From assembly GCA_905234735.1 (NCBI GenBank), contig CAJOJA010000011.1:147794-211793 (forward strand): 64,000 nucleotides of DNA. The letters are read 5' to 3'. The stretch is from an uncultured Bacteroidaceae bacterium (GTDB taxonomy: Bacteria; Bacteroidota; Bacteroidia; Bacteroidales; Bacteroidaceae). The position numbers and the translations under genes are program-made. Numbering within the stretch: the first letter of the stretch is position 1; every line of letters starts with the position of its first letter. Shown in pieces: positions 34,979 to 43,726 of the stretch. The notes under the pieces were generated by a model. The model was not told the DNA's origin and ran no database searches. It worked only from the letters and a program-made list of their open reading frames with translations.

Positions 34979-35010
34979 TTGCTTGTATATGCTATTTTTT
35001 TGTAACTTTG
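34979..35010 (+). promoter_or_regulatory. Promoter of the polysaccharide locus
   Basis: TTG (34979-34981; GTTGC context), 21 bases, then TAACTTTG (35003-35010) fits the Bacteroidetes -33/-7 consensus. It gives a leader of about 165 bases before the antiterminator start at 35183. No long inverted repeats flank it, so it does not look like an invertible capsule promoter. Confidence 0.7.
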
Positions 35011-35020
35011 TCGGATACAA

Positions 35021-35042
35021 GCAACATGCACGCAACATGCAC
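35021..35042 (+). repeat. Two perfect 11-bp tandem repeats in the capsule leader
   Basis: GCAACATGCAC occurs at 35021-35031 and again at 35032-35042, at the 5' end of the predicted capsule transcript. Confidence 0.8.
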
Positions 35043-35111
35043 GTTCGGGCATTTGCTTAGAATTGTCTTATTATGTCGCTGATAATCAGTACAAAACAGG
35101 CAATAAGTTGC

Positions 35112-35149
35112 GACGGTTTCCGTCATTCCCTCCACATACCGATATGTGG
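35112..35149 (+). promoter_or_regulatory. Structured leader upstream of the antiterminator gene
   Basis: Two compact hairpins: GACGG-TTT-CCGTC (35112-35124) and CCACATA-CCGA-TATGTGG (35132-35149), both perfect, ending 33 bases before the antiterminator start. In Bacteroides, UpxY proteins act on the untranslated leader of their own locus to prevent premature termination. These hairpins are the natural candidates for that target, but this is inferred from position only. Confidence 0.5.
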
Positions 35150-35182
35150 TGACCCTAGGACTTTGTCTTGACCGAACTCACT

Positions 35183-35758
35183 ATGCTTGACCGCAAGGCT
35201 ATTTATTGGTATCCATTAAGGGTGAGACACTCCTGCGCGAGTCGTCTGCTCTCTATGAAGGAACGGCTCGACCATGAGGAGGGTGTCCAGGAAACGTATA
35301 TCCCGATGGAGTATCGCACGGAACACGGTCGAACGGACTATGTGCCGGTGATTAACAACCTCATCTTTGTCCGTAGCAGCTATAACGACCTGACGGACAT
35401 TCGTAAGAATATGCTTCTCTACGAACCGCTTCGCTACATCATGCATCCTGTGACGGAGAATAAGATGACCCATAGTGAAGCCATCTTCGTGCCGGATGCC
35501 ATGATGCAGGACTTCATCCGAGTTACTCGCGAGCGCAGCGACGATGTCATATTCCTTGACAATCTGGACTTTGCCTTCAAACCAGGCATAAAGGCCCAAA
35601 TCACCGAGGGACCCTATACGGGAGTTACCGGTGTAGTGAAGCGCATCAAGAAGAACATTTGTCTCATTCTCCCCATCGAGCAAGTGGCGGCCGTCGCTAT
35701 CCTGCACGTGCCTCGCCACCATCTGCGGTATATTGCGGATGATGATTCGGGGAAGTGA
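35183..35758 (+). CDS. UpxY-type NusG-like transcription antiterminator
   Basis: A 191-residue NusG paralogue. The N-terminal NGN domain starts AIYWYPLRVRHSCASRLL and includes the ETYIPMEY and LIFVRSSY strands. The C-terminal KOW domain is EGPYTGVTGVVKRIKKN (about 146-162). Known UpxY proteins load on RNA polymerase in the leader and let it read through long capsule operons, which is the expected role here as first gene of the 24-kb locus. ATG at 35183 is preferred over an in-frame TTG at 35168. No UpxZ-type inhibitor gene is adjacent. Confidence 0.88.
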   Translation: MLDRKAIYWYPLRVRHSCASRLLSMKERLDHEEGVQETYIPMEYRTEHGRTDYVPVINNLIFVRSSYNDLTDIRKNMLLYEPLRYIMHPVTENKMTHSEAIFVPDAMMQDFIRVTRERSDDVIFLDNLDFAFKPGIKAQITEGPYTGVTGVVKRIKKNICLILPIEQVAAVAILHVPRHHLRYIADDDSGK

Positions 35759-35781
35759 AGGTCGTGATTAATCCATCTCCG

Positions 35782-35789
35782 TATCTTTG
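35782..35789 (+). promoter_or_regulatory. Possible internal promoter before the epimerase gene
   Basis: TATCTTTG is a perfect -7 box 25 bases before the next ATG, and it forms an inverted repeat with CAAAGATA at 35804-35811 (14-base spacing). It could be a second start point downstream of the antiterminator, or a hairpin. Confidence 0.4.
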
Positions 35790-35814
35790 TCATTAAATCG
35801 TATCAAAGATAGTT

Positions 35815-36873
35815 ATGAAAACAATTTTGGTAACTGGAAGTGCTGGTTTCATAGGTGCCAATCTCGTATTGCGGCTTCTTGAGAGCAAGGAGCCTGTTCG
35901 TATCGTTGGTCTGGACAACCTGAACAGCTACTATGATGTAGCGCTGAAGCAGTATCGCCTAAAGCAAATAGAGGAGAAATGCTGTCAAGAATCGACAGTC
36001 AACACTCACGTCTATCAATTTGTGAAGGGTAGCATTGCAGACAGGGAATTGGTGAATAAACTCTTTAATGAGTACAAATTCGACATTGTGGTCAATCTTG
36101 CGGCTCAAGCTGGTGTGCGCTATAGCATAGAGAATCCCGATGTGTACATAGAGAGCAACATCATCGGGTTCTACAACCTCCTTGAGGCTTGTCGTCACCA
36201 TCCGGTTGAGCATCTTGTCTATGCCAGCAGTTCAAGCGTGTATGGCGGAAATAAGAAAGTGCCCTTCTGCACCGACGACCGTGTGGACAACCCCGTAAGC
36301 CTCTATGCTGCTACCAAGAAGAGCAATGAGCTCATGGCTCATTGCTATAGCAAACTCTATGATATTCCCAGCACGGGGCTCCGTTTCTTTACGGTGTATG
36401 GTCCGGCAGGACGCCCTGATATGGCATACTTCGGTTTTACCAATAAACTATTGAGGGGAGAAACCATCCAGATATACAATTACGGCAATTGTCGTAGGGA
36501 CTTTACTTACGTGGACGACATCGTGGAAGGCATTGTTCGTGTAATGTACAAGGCACCCGCGAAGAAGACAGGCGAAGACGGCCTGCCCGTTCCACCATAT
36601 GCCGTGTATAACATTGGCGGTGGTCAACCGGAGAATTTGCTCGACTTTGTTAACATTCTTCAAGAGGAACTGCTCCGCGCCGGAGTGCTTCCTCAAGATT
36701 ATGATTTTGAGTCGCATAAGCAGTTGGTGCCCATGCAGCCTGGCGATGTACCCACCACGTATGCCGATGCCACAGCATTGGAACGGGATTTTGGTTTCAC
36801 TCCCAAGATTACACTTCGCGAAGGCTTGCGCCATTTTGCTGAATGGTATAAAGAGTTTTATGCCTGCCCATGA
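35815..36873 (+). CDS. NAD-dependent epimerase, UDP-glucuronate 4-epimerase-like
   Basis: A 352-residue extended SDR. TGSAGFIGANLV binds NAD, LDNLNSYYDVALKQYRL is the pattern typical of UDP-glucuronate 4-epimerases (making UDP-galacturonate), SSSSVYGGNKK carries the catalytic Ser/Thr, YAATKKSNE the Tyr-x3-Lys pair, and GRPDMAYFGF with RDFTYVDDIVEG binds substrate. It is the first sugar-nucleotide gene of the locus, 56 bases after the antiterminator gene, and suggests galacturonic acid in the polymer. A different UDP-hexuronate substrate is possible. Confidence 0.85.
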   Translation: MKTILVTGSAGFIGANLVLRLLESKEPVRIVGLDNLNSYYDVALKQYRLKQIEEKCCQESTVNTHVYQFVKGSIADRELVNKLFNEYKFDIVVNLAAQAGVRYSIENPDVYIESNIIGFYNLLEACRHHPVEHLVYASSSSVYGGNKKVPFCTDDRVDNPVSLYAATKKSNELMAHCYSKLYDIPSTGLRFFTVYGPAGRPDMAYFGFTNKLLRGETIQIYNYGNCRRDFTYVDDIVEGIVRVMYKAPAKKTGEDGLPVPPYAVYNIGGGQPENLLDFVNILQEELLRAGVLPQDYDFESHKQLVPMQPGDVPTTYADATALERDFGFTPKITLREGLRHFAEWYKEFYACP

Positions 36874-36920
36874 AGTAAGCATGCAGTGATGAAATATAGA
36901 ACCACACAAAAAGTAAAATT

Positions 36921-37832
36921 ATGAAAGGAATAGTTCTCGCAGGTGGCTCCGGAACACGCCTCTATCCAATAACAAAGGGCGTGAGTAAACAACTGTTACC
37001 CATTTACGATAAACCGATGGTGTATTACCCCATCAGTGCGTTGATGCTAGCCGGCATCAGGGATATTCTCATTATCTCTACACCCTACGACCTTCCAGGC
37101 TTCAAACGTTTGCTCGGGGACGGCTCTGACTATGGGGTGCACTTCGAATATGCCGAGCAGCCATCGCCCGACGGACTTGCTCAGGCGTTTATCATCGGAG
37201 AGAAGTTCATTGGTGATGATAGTGCTTGCTTAGTTCTTGGTGATAACATTTTCTACGGCAGTGGCTTCACCAAACTTTTGAAGAATGCCGTCAAGGATGC
37301 GGAGGAGAACAACAAGGCAACCGTATTCGGCTATTGGGTGTCGGACCCTGAGCGTTATGGGGTAGCTGAATTTGACAAACAGGGCAACTGCTTGAGCATT
37401 GAGGAGAAACCCAAGGCACCCAAGAGCAACTATGCAGTAGTGGGGCTTTATTTCTATCCCAACAAGGTAGTGGATGTTGCTAAGCACATCAAGCCCTCGG
37501 CTCGTGGCGAACTGGAAATCACTTCCGTCAACCAGCAGTTCCTGAACGACGGAGAACTGAAAGTTCAGGTCTTTGGACGTGGTTTTGCCTGGTTAGACAC
37601 TGGTACACACGACAGTCTGGCAGAGGCTTCCACATTTGTCGAAGTCATCGAGAAACGTCAGGGATTGAAGATTGCATGTCTCGAAGGCATTGCCTATCGT
37701 AATGGATGGATTAGCGAGGAGCGTATGCGAGAGATTGCCCTGCCCATGCTGAAGAACCAGTATGGTCAGTATCTCATAAGGGTTATTGATGAACTGAAAG
37801 AAAACGTCTCTTCTGACACATTTAGAAAATAG
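36921..37832 (+). CDS. rfbA: Glucose-1-phosphate thymidylyltransferase
   Basis: 303 residues. Makes dTDP-glucose from dTTP and glucose-1-phosphate. The N-terminal [20 protein letters not shown] is the nucleotidyltransferase signature with the catalytic Arg and Lys, followed by LGDNIFYG (metal Asp) and [12 protein letters not shown]. Full length for RmlA. It is followed directly by rfbB. The last codons and stop lie in a 21-bp duplicated sequence. Confidence 0.95.
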   Translation: MKGIVLAGGSGTRLYPITKGVSKQLLPIYDKPMVYYPISALMLAGIRDILIISTPYDLPGFKRLLGDGSDYGVHFEYAEQPSPDGLAQAFIIGEKFIGDDSACLVLGDNIFYGSGFTKLLKNAVKDAEENNKATVFGYWVSDPERYGVAEFDKQGNCLSIEEKPKAPKSNYAVVGLYFYPNKVVDVAKHIKPSARGELEITSVNQQFLNDGELKVQVFGRGFAWLDTGTHDSLAEASTFVEVIEKRQGLKIACLEGIAYRNGWISEERMREIALPMLKNQYGQYLIRVIDELKENVSSDTFRK

Positions 37833-37861
37833 TTTTTATATTTTAGAAAATAGTTTTTATA
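37821..37861 (+). repeat. 21-bp tandem duplication at the rfbA/rfbB junction
   Basis: TTTAGAAAATAGTTTTTATA is present at 37821-37840 and again at 37842-37861. The first copy carries the rfbA stop codon (TAG). The second forms the spacer running into the rfbB ATG, so the duplication lengthened the intergenic gap without changing either protein. Confidence 0.85.
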
Positions 37862-38994
37862 TGAAGAATATCATCATAACCGGCGGAGCCGGATTTATAG
37901 GAAGCCACGTCGTTAGGCTGTTTGTGAATAAGTATCCCGATTATAAGATCATTAATCTGGACAAGTTAACCTATGCTGGTAATCTCGCGAACCTGAAGGA
38001 CATAGAGGACAAACCAAACTACAAGTTTGTAAAGATGGACATCTGCGACTTCGACGGGGTGCTGACGTTGATGCAGGACGAAAAGGTGGATGGCATCATC
38101 CATTTGGCTGCAGAAAGCCATGTGGACCGTTCCATCAAGGATCCGTTCACTTTCGCACAGACCAATGTGATGGGAACACTGAGCCTGTTGCAGGCGGCAA
38201 AGGCCTACTGGGAAAGCCTGCCGGAGAAGTACGAAGGCAAGCGCTTCTATCACATCTCCACCGACGAGGTGTATGGAGCCTTGCAGATGACTCATCCCGA
38301 AGGCATCGAACCGCCCTTCACTACCAAGGCCAGTTCGGGCAAGCACCATTTGGCATACGGTGAGAAGTTCTTTACCGAGGACCTGAAGTACCAGCCGCAT
38401 AGCCCGTACAGTGCAGCGAAGGCCTCGAGTGACCACTTCGTACGCGCCTTCCACGACACCTTTGGTATGCCGACGATAGTGACGAACTGCTCCAATAACT
38501 ATGGCCCTTATCAGTTCCCAGAAAAGTTGATACCCCTGTTCATCAACAACATCCGTCATCGCAAGCCGCTACCTGTGTATGGTAAGGGAGAAAACGTTCG
38601 CGACTGGCTGTATGTGGTGGACCATGCAAGAGCAATAGATACCATATTCCACGAAGGAAAGATAGCCGAGACCTACAACATCGGTGGCTTCAATGAGTGG
38701 AAGAATATCGACATCATCCGTGTCCTCATCAATACCGTCGACCGTCTGCTGGGCCGTCCCGAAGGTGCAGATATGGACCTGATTACCTATGTAACCGATC
38801 GTGCTGGCCACGACCTCCGATATGCTATTGACTCGTCGAAACTGCAGCGCGAACTCGGATGGGAACCCAGTCTCCAATTCGAAGAGGGCATTGAAAAGAC
38901 CGTCCGCTGGTATCTGGACAACCAGGAGTGGATGGACAATGTCACGAGCGGTGACTACATGAAGTATTATAACGATATGTATGCCAATCGTTAA
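37861..38994 (+). CDS. rfbB: dTDP-glucose 4,6-dehydratase
   Basis: 377 residues, an extended SDR producing dTDP-4-keto-6-deoxyglucose. NAD binding is at TGGAGFIGSHVVRLF; LAAESHVDRSI, the catalytic STDEVYG (Thr-Asp-Glu triad) and YSAAKASSDH (Tyr-x3-Lys) are all intact. It is the branch-point enzyme: rfbC and rfbD, which would lead to dTDP-rhamnose, do not follow, and the next genes instead remove the 2-hydroxyl and add an amino group. Confidence 0.96.
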   Translation: MKNIIITGGAGFIGSHVVRLFVNKYPDYKIINLDKLTYAGNLANLKDIEDKPNYKFVKMDICDFDGVLTLMQDEKVDGIIHLAAESHVDRSIKDPFTFAQTNVMGTLSLLQAAKAYWESLPEKYEGKRFYHISTDEVYGALQMTHPEGIEPPFTTKASSGKHHLAYGEKFFTEDLKYQPHSPYSAAKASSDHFVRAFHDTFGMPTIVTNCSNNYGPYQFPEKLIPLFINNIRHRKPLPVYGKGENVRDWLYVVDHARAIDTIFHEGKIAETYNIGGFNEWKNIDIIRVLINTVDRLLGRPEGADMDLITYVTDRAGHDLRYAIDSSKLQRELGWEPSLQFEEGIEKTVRWYLDNQEWMDNVTSGDYMKYYNDMYANR

Positions 38995-39055
38995 GGAGGG
39001 CTTGATTAAAAAGAAAAATGAATCTTATCCTTTTTCCAAATAAACTCTTAAAAAT

Positions 39056-40432
39056 ATGATAATACGCTCGTTATTAACAAACGAAAACCCCTTTAATACG
39101 ACAGAGGAGATAAAGGGATGGATTGAAAAACGTAATCGAGAGGTTGAGGTGAAAGTGGAGAAGATTCCCTTTGACCAAATGAGAGGTTGGCATTCGGAAG
39201 AGGATGGAAGCATCCGACACGATTCTGGGCGTTTCTTTTCTATTGTCGGCATTGACGTAAAAACGGACTATGGTGAGAAACATCATTGGTGCCAACCGAT
39301 AATACTTCAGCCGGAGGTGGGCTATTTGGGCATATTGACCAAGGAGATTGATGGCGTGCTCTATTTCTTGATGCAGGCAAAGATAGAACCCGGAAATGTG
39401 AATTGTGTTCAGATTTCACCCACACTTCAAGCAACAAAAAGTAACTATTCTCGGGTACATGAGGGGAAATCTCCCAATTATCTGGAATATTTTGTTAATG
39501 CCAAACCAGAGAATATCATACTTGACCAGCTACAGTCTGAACAGGGGGCACGATTTATGCGCAAACGTAATCGCAACATCATAATCAAAGTTGACGAGGA
39601 TGTTCCCGTGTTGGAGGACTTCCGTTGGATGACCCTTGGACAGATAAAGGAATTAATGTGCTACGATAACATGGTAAACATGGATACTCGTACCGTGCTG
39701 TCTGGCCTGAAGATCAGTAATTATGTAACGCCACTTGATGGACTGAGGAAAATGTCTCAGTTTGGCAAAGACCTGATTCTTTCGGCAAGCACTGATCACC
39801 ATTATATATCTACAAACGATCATCTTTCATGGCTCACTAACCTAAAGTCCAGATATGATTTGTTCGTGAACTATTGCCCGATTAAGGGTATGGATGAATG
39901 GAAAAAAACAGAATCGGAAATAGTGCGTGATGATAAGAAGTATTTCAAGATTATTGGGGTTAATGTAACCATATCAAATCGTGAGGTTTCTTCTTGGTGT
40001 CAGCCATTGGTAGAACCCATGCAGCAGGGTCTTTGCGCATTTATTCTTAAGAAGATAAACGGAGTCTATCATTTTCTTGTACAGGCCAAACTGGAATGTG
40101 GCAACTTTGATGTGATGGAACTTGCTCCAACGGTACAGTGTCTTACCGGTAATGTTTATGCAGATAATATTGAGAAGCCTTCTTTTGCAGACTACGTCCT
40201 GAATGCTCGGAAAGAGCAAGTCATCTTCGATACGTTGCAGTCTGAAGAAGGAGGACGTTTTTTCAAGGAGCAAAACCGCAACATGATTATAGAAGTTGAC
40301 GATAACTTCCCTCTGGAAGTGCCAGAACGCTATACGTGGATGACGCTCCGCCAAATTTATAAGTTCTTAGAATTTAATAATTATCTGAATATCCAGGCTC
40401 GCAGTCTGATTTCAGCTTTGTCGTATAAATGA
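39056..40432 (+). CDS. NDP-hexose 2,3-dehydratase
   Basis: 458 residues in two homologous halves, as is typical of the TylX3/SpnO-type NDP-hexose 2,3-dehydratases. Each half has a Trp-rich block (RFFSIVGIDVKTDYGEKHHWCQPII and its counterpart KYFKIIGVNVT...SSWCQPLVEP), a YFLMQAKIEPGN/HFLVQAKLECGN strand and an LQSEQGARF/LQSEEGGRF loop. The known reaction removes water from dTDP-4-keto-6-deoxyglucose to give a 3,4-diketo-2,6-dideoxy sugar. The family is best known from actinomycete antibiotic clusters. The gene is more AT-rich than the rfb genes before it, which suggests separate acquisition. Confidence 0.9.
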   Translation: MIIRSLLTNENPFNTTEEIKGWIEKRNREVEVKVEKIPFDQMRGWHSEEDGSIRHDSGRFFSIVGIDVKTDYGEKHHWCQPIILQPEVGYLGILTKEIDGVLYFLMQAKIEPGNVNCVQISPTLQATKSNYSRVHEGKSPNYLEYFVNAKPENIILDQLQSEQGARFMRKRNRNIIIKVDEDVPVLEDFRWMTLGQIKELMCYDNMVNMDTRTVLSGLKISNYVTPLDGLRKMSQFGKDLILSASTDHHYISTNDHLSWLTNLKSRYDLFVNYCPIKGMDEWKKTESEIVRDDKKYFKIIGVNVTISNREVSSWCQPLVEPMQQGLCAFILKKINGVYHFLVQAKLECGNFDVMELAPTVQCLTGNVYADNIEKPSFADYVLNARKEQVIFDTLQSEEGGRFFKEQNRNMIIEVDDNFPLEVPERYTWMTLRQIYKFLEFNNYLNIQARSLISALSYK

Positions 40433-40436
40433 GTAT

Positions 40437-41471
40437 ATGAGTATAAAAATAGGTATTATTTGTCCTTCAGAAATTGCTTTCCGAAGGTTTCTGCCTGCTC
40501 TACAGAAGGTCAGTGAATTTTCATTTGCGGGTGTGGCCATAGCCAGTCCTCAGGAATGGGCCGGTAATGGTGTGGTGACAGCAGATACAGAGAATATCAT
40601 TAACAAGGAACGCCAGAAGGCACAGACTTTTGTTGAGAACTATGGCGGAAGGATTTTTGAGGGGTACCAAACCATGATAACATCTCCGGAAATAGATGTA
40701 GTTTATTTACCCCTTCCACCGGCTTTGCATTTCAAGTGGGCGAAAATGGCTCTCGAAAATGGTAAGCATGCATACGTGGAAAAGCCTTTCACGACGGAGC
40801 TTGAGGATACAAAGGTATTATTGGCATTGGCTCGCCAAAAGAAGCTGGCAGTTCATGAGAACTATATGTTTATATACCACAATCAGTTGAAGGCAGTACA
40901 GGATTTCATTGCGTCTGGAGAAATCGGTAAGGTGCGTCAGTATCGTGTCACCTTTGGGTTTCCACGACGTGCTGCCAACGATTTCCGATATAACAAGGCT
41001 TTGGGTGGCGGTGCTTTGCTTGATGCTGGTGGCTACTGTATGAAGTATGCTTCATGGTTGCTGGGCCCAACAGCAAAGTTGGTCTGTGCTAACAGCTATT
41101 TCGAACCTGAATATGAAGTAGATATTTTCGGATCTTGCACTATGGTCAACGATGAGGGTACAGTCGTTCAGATGTCATTTGGCATGGACTGTGACTATAA
41201 ATGCGAACTCGAAGCATGGGGCAGCACAGGCACGATTTCAACTGGACGTATACTGACGGCTCCAGACGGGCTCGAGCCAGACATGACCATCAAGCATAAC
41301 CAGGATTACACTACATGCAAATTGCCGGCCGATAGCGCTTTCGAGAAATCTATTCGCAGATTCTATGAATGTCTATCCTCAGACGAAGTGCGCGAGGACA
41401 ATTATTGTGTCATAGAGCGACAGTCCGCATTTGTAAACGAATTTAAAAAATTAAGCAAAAATGGAAAATAA
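40437..41471 (+). CDS. Gfo/Idh/MocA oxidoreductase, probable NDP-hexose 3-ketoreductase
   Basis: 344 residues. The N-terminal Rossmann domain (IKIGIICPSEIAFRRFLPAL) is followed by the EKPFTTELEDT motif, whose Lys is catalytic in this family, and a C-terminal Gfo/Idh/MocA domain (GEIGKVRQYRVTFGFP, GGGALLDAGGYCMKYA). Partners of 2,3-dehydratases such as KijD10-type enzymes belong to this family and reduce the 3-keto group with NADPH. The position directly after the dehydratase gene makes that role likely here, giving dTDP-4-keto-2,6-dideoxyhexose. The product's C3 stereochemistry cannot be read from sequence. It overlaps the aminotransferase start by 11 bases. Confidence 0.82.
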   Translation: MSIKIGIICPSEIAFRRFLPALQKVSEFSFAGVAIASPQEWAGNGVVTADTENIINKERQKAQTFVENYGGRIFEGYQTMITSPEIDVVYLPLPPALHFKWAKMALENGKHAYVEKPFTTELEDTKVLLALARQKKLAVHENYMFIYHNQLKAVQDFIASGEIGKVRQYRVTFGFPRRAANDFRYNKALGGGALLDAGGYCMKYASWLLGPTAKLVCANSYFEPEYEVDIFGSCTMVNDEGTVVQMSFGMDCDYKCELEAWGSTGTISTGRILTAPDGLEPDMTIKHNQDYTTCKLPADSAFEKSIRRFYECLSSDEVREDNYCVIERQSAFVNEFKKLSKNGK

Positions 41472-42549
41472 GAACATTTATGTAACCATGCCCACGTTAG
41501 CTCCGCTGGAAGAAGTTAATGAACTGATGAAGGGCATATGGGCTTCGGGTATTATGACCCATAATGGACCTTTGGTACAACGTTTTGAGAAAGAGTGTGC
41601 TGCTAAACTTGGGGTGCCTAATATGGTTTCTTGCGTAAATGGCACAATTGCTCTTCAGATGGCAATCCGTGCCTTGAAACTTAAAGGGGAGATTATCACT
41701 ACACCCTTCACTTTCATTGCTACCATCAGTTCTATCATCTGGGAGGGTTGTACACCAGTCTTTGTTGACATCGATCCGGAAACGCTTTGTATAGACCCCA
41801 AAAAGATAGAAGAGAAAATTACTTATCATACAGTGGGTATCATGCCCGTGCACGTTTTTGGTAACTCTTGCGATATAGAGGCCATTGGTGCCATCGCCAA
41901 GAAACATAATTTGAAAGTCATCTATGATGCATGCCATTCAGTAGGAGTAGATTACAAGGGACAAAGTGTATTCAACTATGGCGACATCTCCGTCACCAGT
42001 TTTCATGCTACGAAGATGCTTAATACCACAGAGGGCGGTGGTTGCTTCACTCAGGATAAGGAACTTGACGAGAAACTCCGTCGTATCCGTTTCTTCGGCT
42101 TCGAGAATCATGCAGACATCGTTGAGGATGGTACTAATGGGAAAATGACAGAAGTCCATGCTGCCGTAGGATTGGCTAATTTGAAATACCTTGACGCAGC
42201 CTTGGCCGACAGAAAAAGAAAGTATCTCTATTATAAAGAAAAATTATCTGTCATTCCCGGCTTGAGTTTCCAAAAAATCAATGAAGGTTGCAACTATAGC
42301 TATTTCCCTGTTATATTCCCGGATGAAGCAACACTTCTTAAGGTTCAAGCTAAACTTCAGGAAAACAGCATCTTCCCACGTCGCTATTTCTATCCTTCTG
42401 TGAATACATTCACTAGACTCGTGCCGTATACGCCAATGCCAATCTCTGAGGATATTGCCAGCAGAATTCTTTGTTTGCCATTGTATTTCACGCTGGCAGA
42501 TGATGATATAGAGAGAATAATCCAGATTATTGTCAATGCTATACTTTAA
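41461..42549 (+). CDS. DegT/DnrJ/EryC1/StrS-family sugar aminotransferase
   Basis: 362 residues, a PLP enzyme of the sugar-nucleotide aminotransferase class. Substrate and PLP contacts: IMTHNGPLVQRFE, VNGTIALQMA, TTPFTFIATI, the Asp in VIYDACHSVGVDY and the Schiff-base Lys in SFHATKMLNT. After RfbB, the 2,3-dehydratase and the ketoreductase, the expected substrate is dTDP-4-keto-2,6-dideoxyhexose, so the product would be dTDP-4-amino-2,4,6-trideoxyhexose. Members also aminate C3; the absence of a 3,4-ketoisomerase supports C4. Confidence 0.88.
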   Translation: MENKNIYVTMPTLAPLEEVNELMKGIWASGIMTHNGPLVQRFEKECAAKLGVPNMVSCVNGTIALQMAIRALKLKGEIITTPFTFIATISSIIWEGCTPVFVDIDPETLCIDPKKIEEKITYHTVGIMPVHVFGNSCDIEAIGAIAKKHNLKVIYDACHSVGVDYKGQSVFNYGDISVTSFHATKMLNTTEGGGCFTQDKELDEKLRRIRFFGFENHADIVEDGTNGKMTEVHAAVGLANLKYLDAALADRKRKYLYYKEKLSVIPGLSFQKINEGCNYSYFPVIFPDEATLLKVQAKLQENSIFPRRYFYPSVNTFTRLVPYTPMPISEDIASRILCLPLYFTLADDDIERIIQIIVNAIL

Positions 42550-42564
42550 AACTACAAATATACT

Positions 42565-43725
42565 ATGATTAAGACATCACAAGTTGCTGATAGCGTAAAA
42601 CTGTCATTAGTACGTAGCCTTTTCAATGAGGCAAAAAAATATGACGATGTTATTGATTTTACGTTGGGTGACCCTGATGTACAGACACATCAGGCCATCA
42701 AGGATGCTGCCTGCCAGGCTATACAGCAGGGCAAAACCCGCTACTCACAGAATGCCGGACTATTAGACCTTCGTAAGACTATTAGTTGCTATTATGAGCG
42801 GAAGGAGGGTTTCAAGTATGATCCGGAAACCGAAGTTATGGTGACGGTTGGTGCTATGGAAGGTCTTTATTTAGCCCTGCTCTCTATATTGAACCCTGGT
42901 GATGAAGTAATCATACCTGCTCCATATTATGTGAACTATACCCAGATGGTTCGTATGTGTCATGCGGTGCCTGTTATAATAGACAATCCTGAACGTACTG
43001 ATTTGTCTTTTGATGTGGCAGACATAGAGAGGGCAATCTCACCTAAGACGAAAGCAATAATGATTAATACGCCATCAAATCCATCCGGTCGCATTATTCC
43101 TCAGGACAAGGTGGCAGCTATCGCAGAATTGGCCCGAAAGCATGATCTTGTCGTCTTCTCTGACGAGGTGTATAAATGTCTCATTTATGATGGAGTTCCG
43201 TTCAAGAGCATTGTAGCGTACGAAGGTATGCGCGAGCGCACAATTCTTATCAATTCTCTCTCAAAGGAGTTTTGTATGACTGGCTATCGTATTGGTTACG
43301 TGTTGGCCCCAGAGGAGGTTATTGCAGCCATGACTAAATTGCAGGAAAATATCTGTGCTTGTGCGCCATTACCATCCCAATATGCAGCCATCAAGGCTCT
43401 CGGTGGTGAGGAGGACTATTCCAGAAACATGGTAGATATCTTTACTGAGCGTCGTAATGTACTTTATCAAGGACTGAGTAAGATTGACAAGTTTGATGTC
43501 AAGGCTCCTGATGCAACGTTCTATATGATGGTCGACATCTCGAAGACGGGCATGGATTCTATAGATTTCTGTTATGCCCTGCTCCGTGGTGCACATGTGG
43601 CGGCAGTACCGGGTGTTACCTATGGACAGTGCTGTAACAGATATGTGCGTATTGCCTTTACGTTGGATACGGAAAAGATAAAAGAAGGTGTTAGAAGGAT
43701 TACTGATTTCGTAAACAGCCTGTAG
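42565..43725 (+). CDS. Class I/II PLP aminotransferase (aspartate aminotransferase-like)
   Basis: 386 residues. The fold type I amino acid aminotransferase features are FTLGDPDVQTHQAI, the Asn/Pro block NTPSNPSGR, DEVYKCLIYDG, and the PLP Lys in SLSKEFCMTGYRIGY. It differs in class from the StrS-type enzyme before it, so it probably acts on an amino acid rather than a sugar. Placed just before an ATP-grasp ligase, it may make the amino acid that the ligase attaches. A general aspartate or aromatic aminotransferase carried along is the alternative. Confidence 0.85.
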   Translation: MIKTSQVADSVKLSLVRSLFNEAKKYDDVIDFTLGDPDVQTHQAIKDAACQAIQQGKTRYSQNAGLLDLRKTISCYYERKEGFKYDPETEVMVTVGAMEGLYLALLSILNPGDEVIIPAPYYVNYTQMVRMCHAVPVIIDNPERTDLSFDVADIERAISPKTKAIMINTPSNPSGRIIPQDKVAAIAELARKHDLVVFSDEVYKCLIYDGVPFKSIVAYEGMRERTILINSLSKEFCMTGYRIGYVLAPEEVIAAMTKLQENICACAPLPSQYAAIKALGGEEDYSRNMVDIFTERRNVLYQGLSKIDKFDVKAPDATFYMMVDISKTGMDSIDFCYALLRGAHVAAVPGVTYGQCCNRYVRIAFTLDTEKIKEGVRRITDFVNSL

Positions 43726-43726
43726 T

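Noticed and set aside
34650..35170. Invertible capsule promoter
   Set aside because: No pair of long inverted repeats flanks the promoter at 34979-35010, and no invertase gene is in the window. The inverted arms seen lie on one side only.
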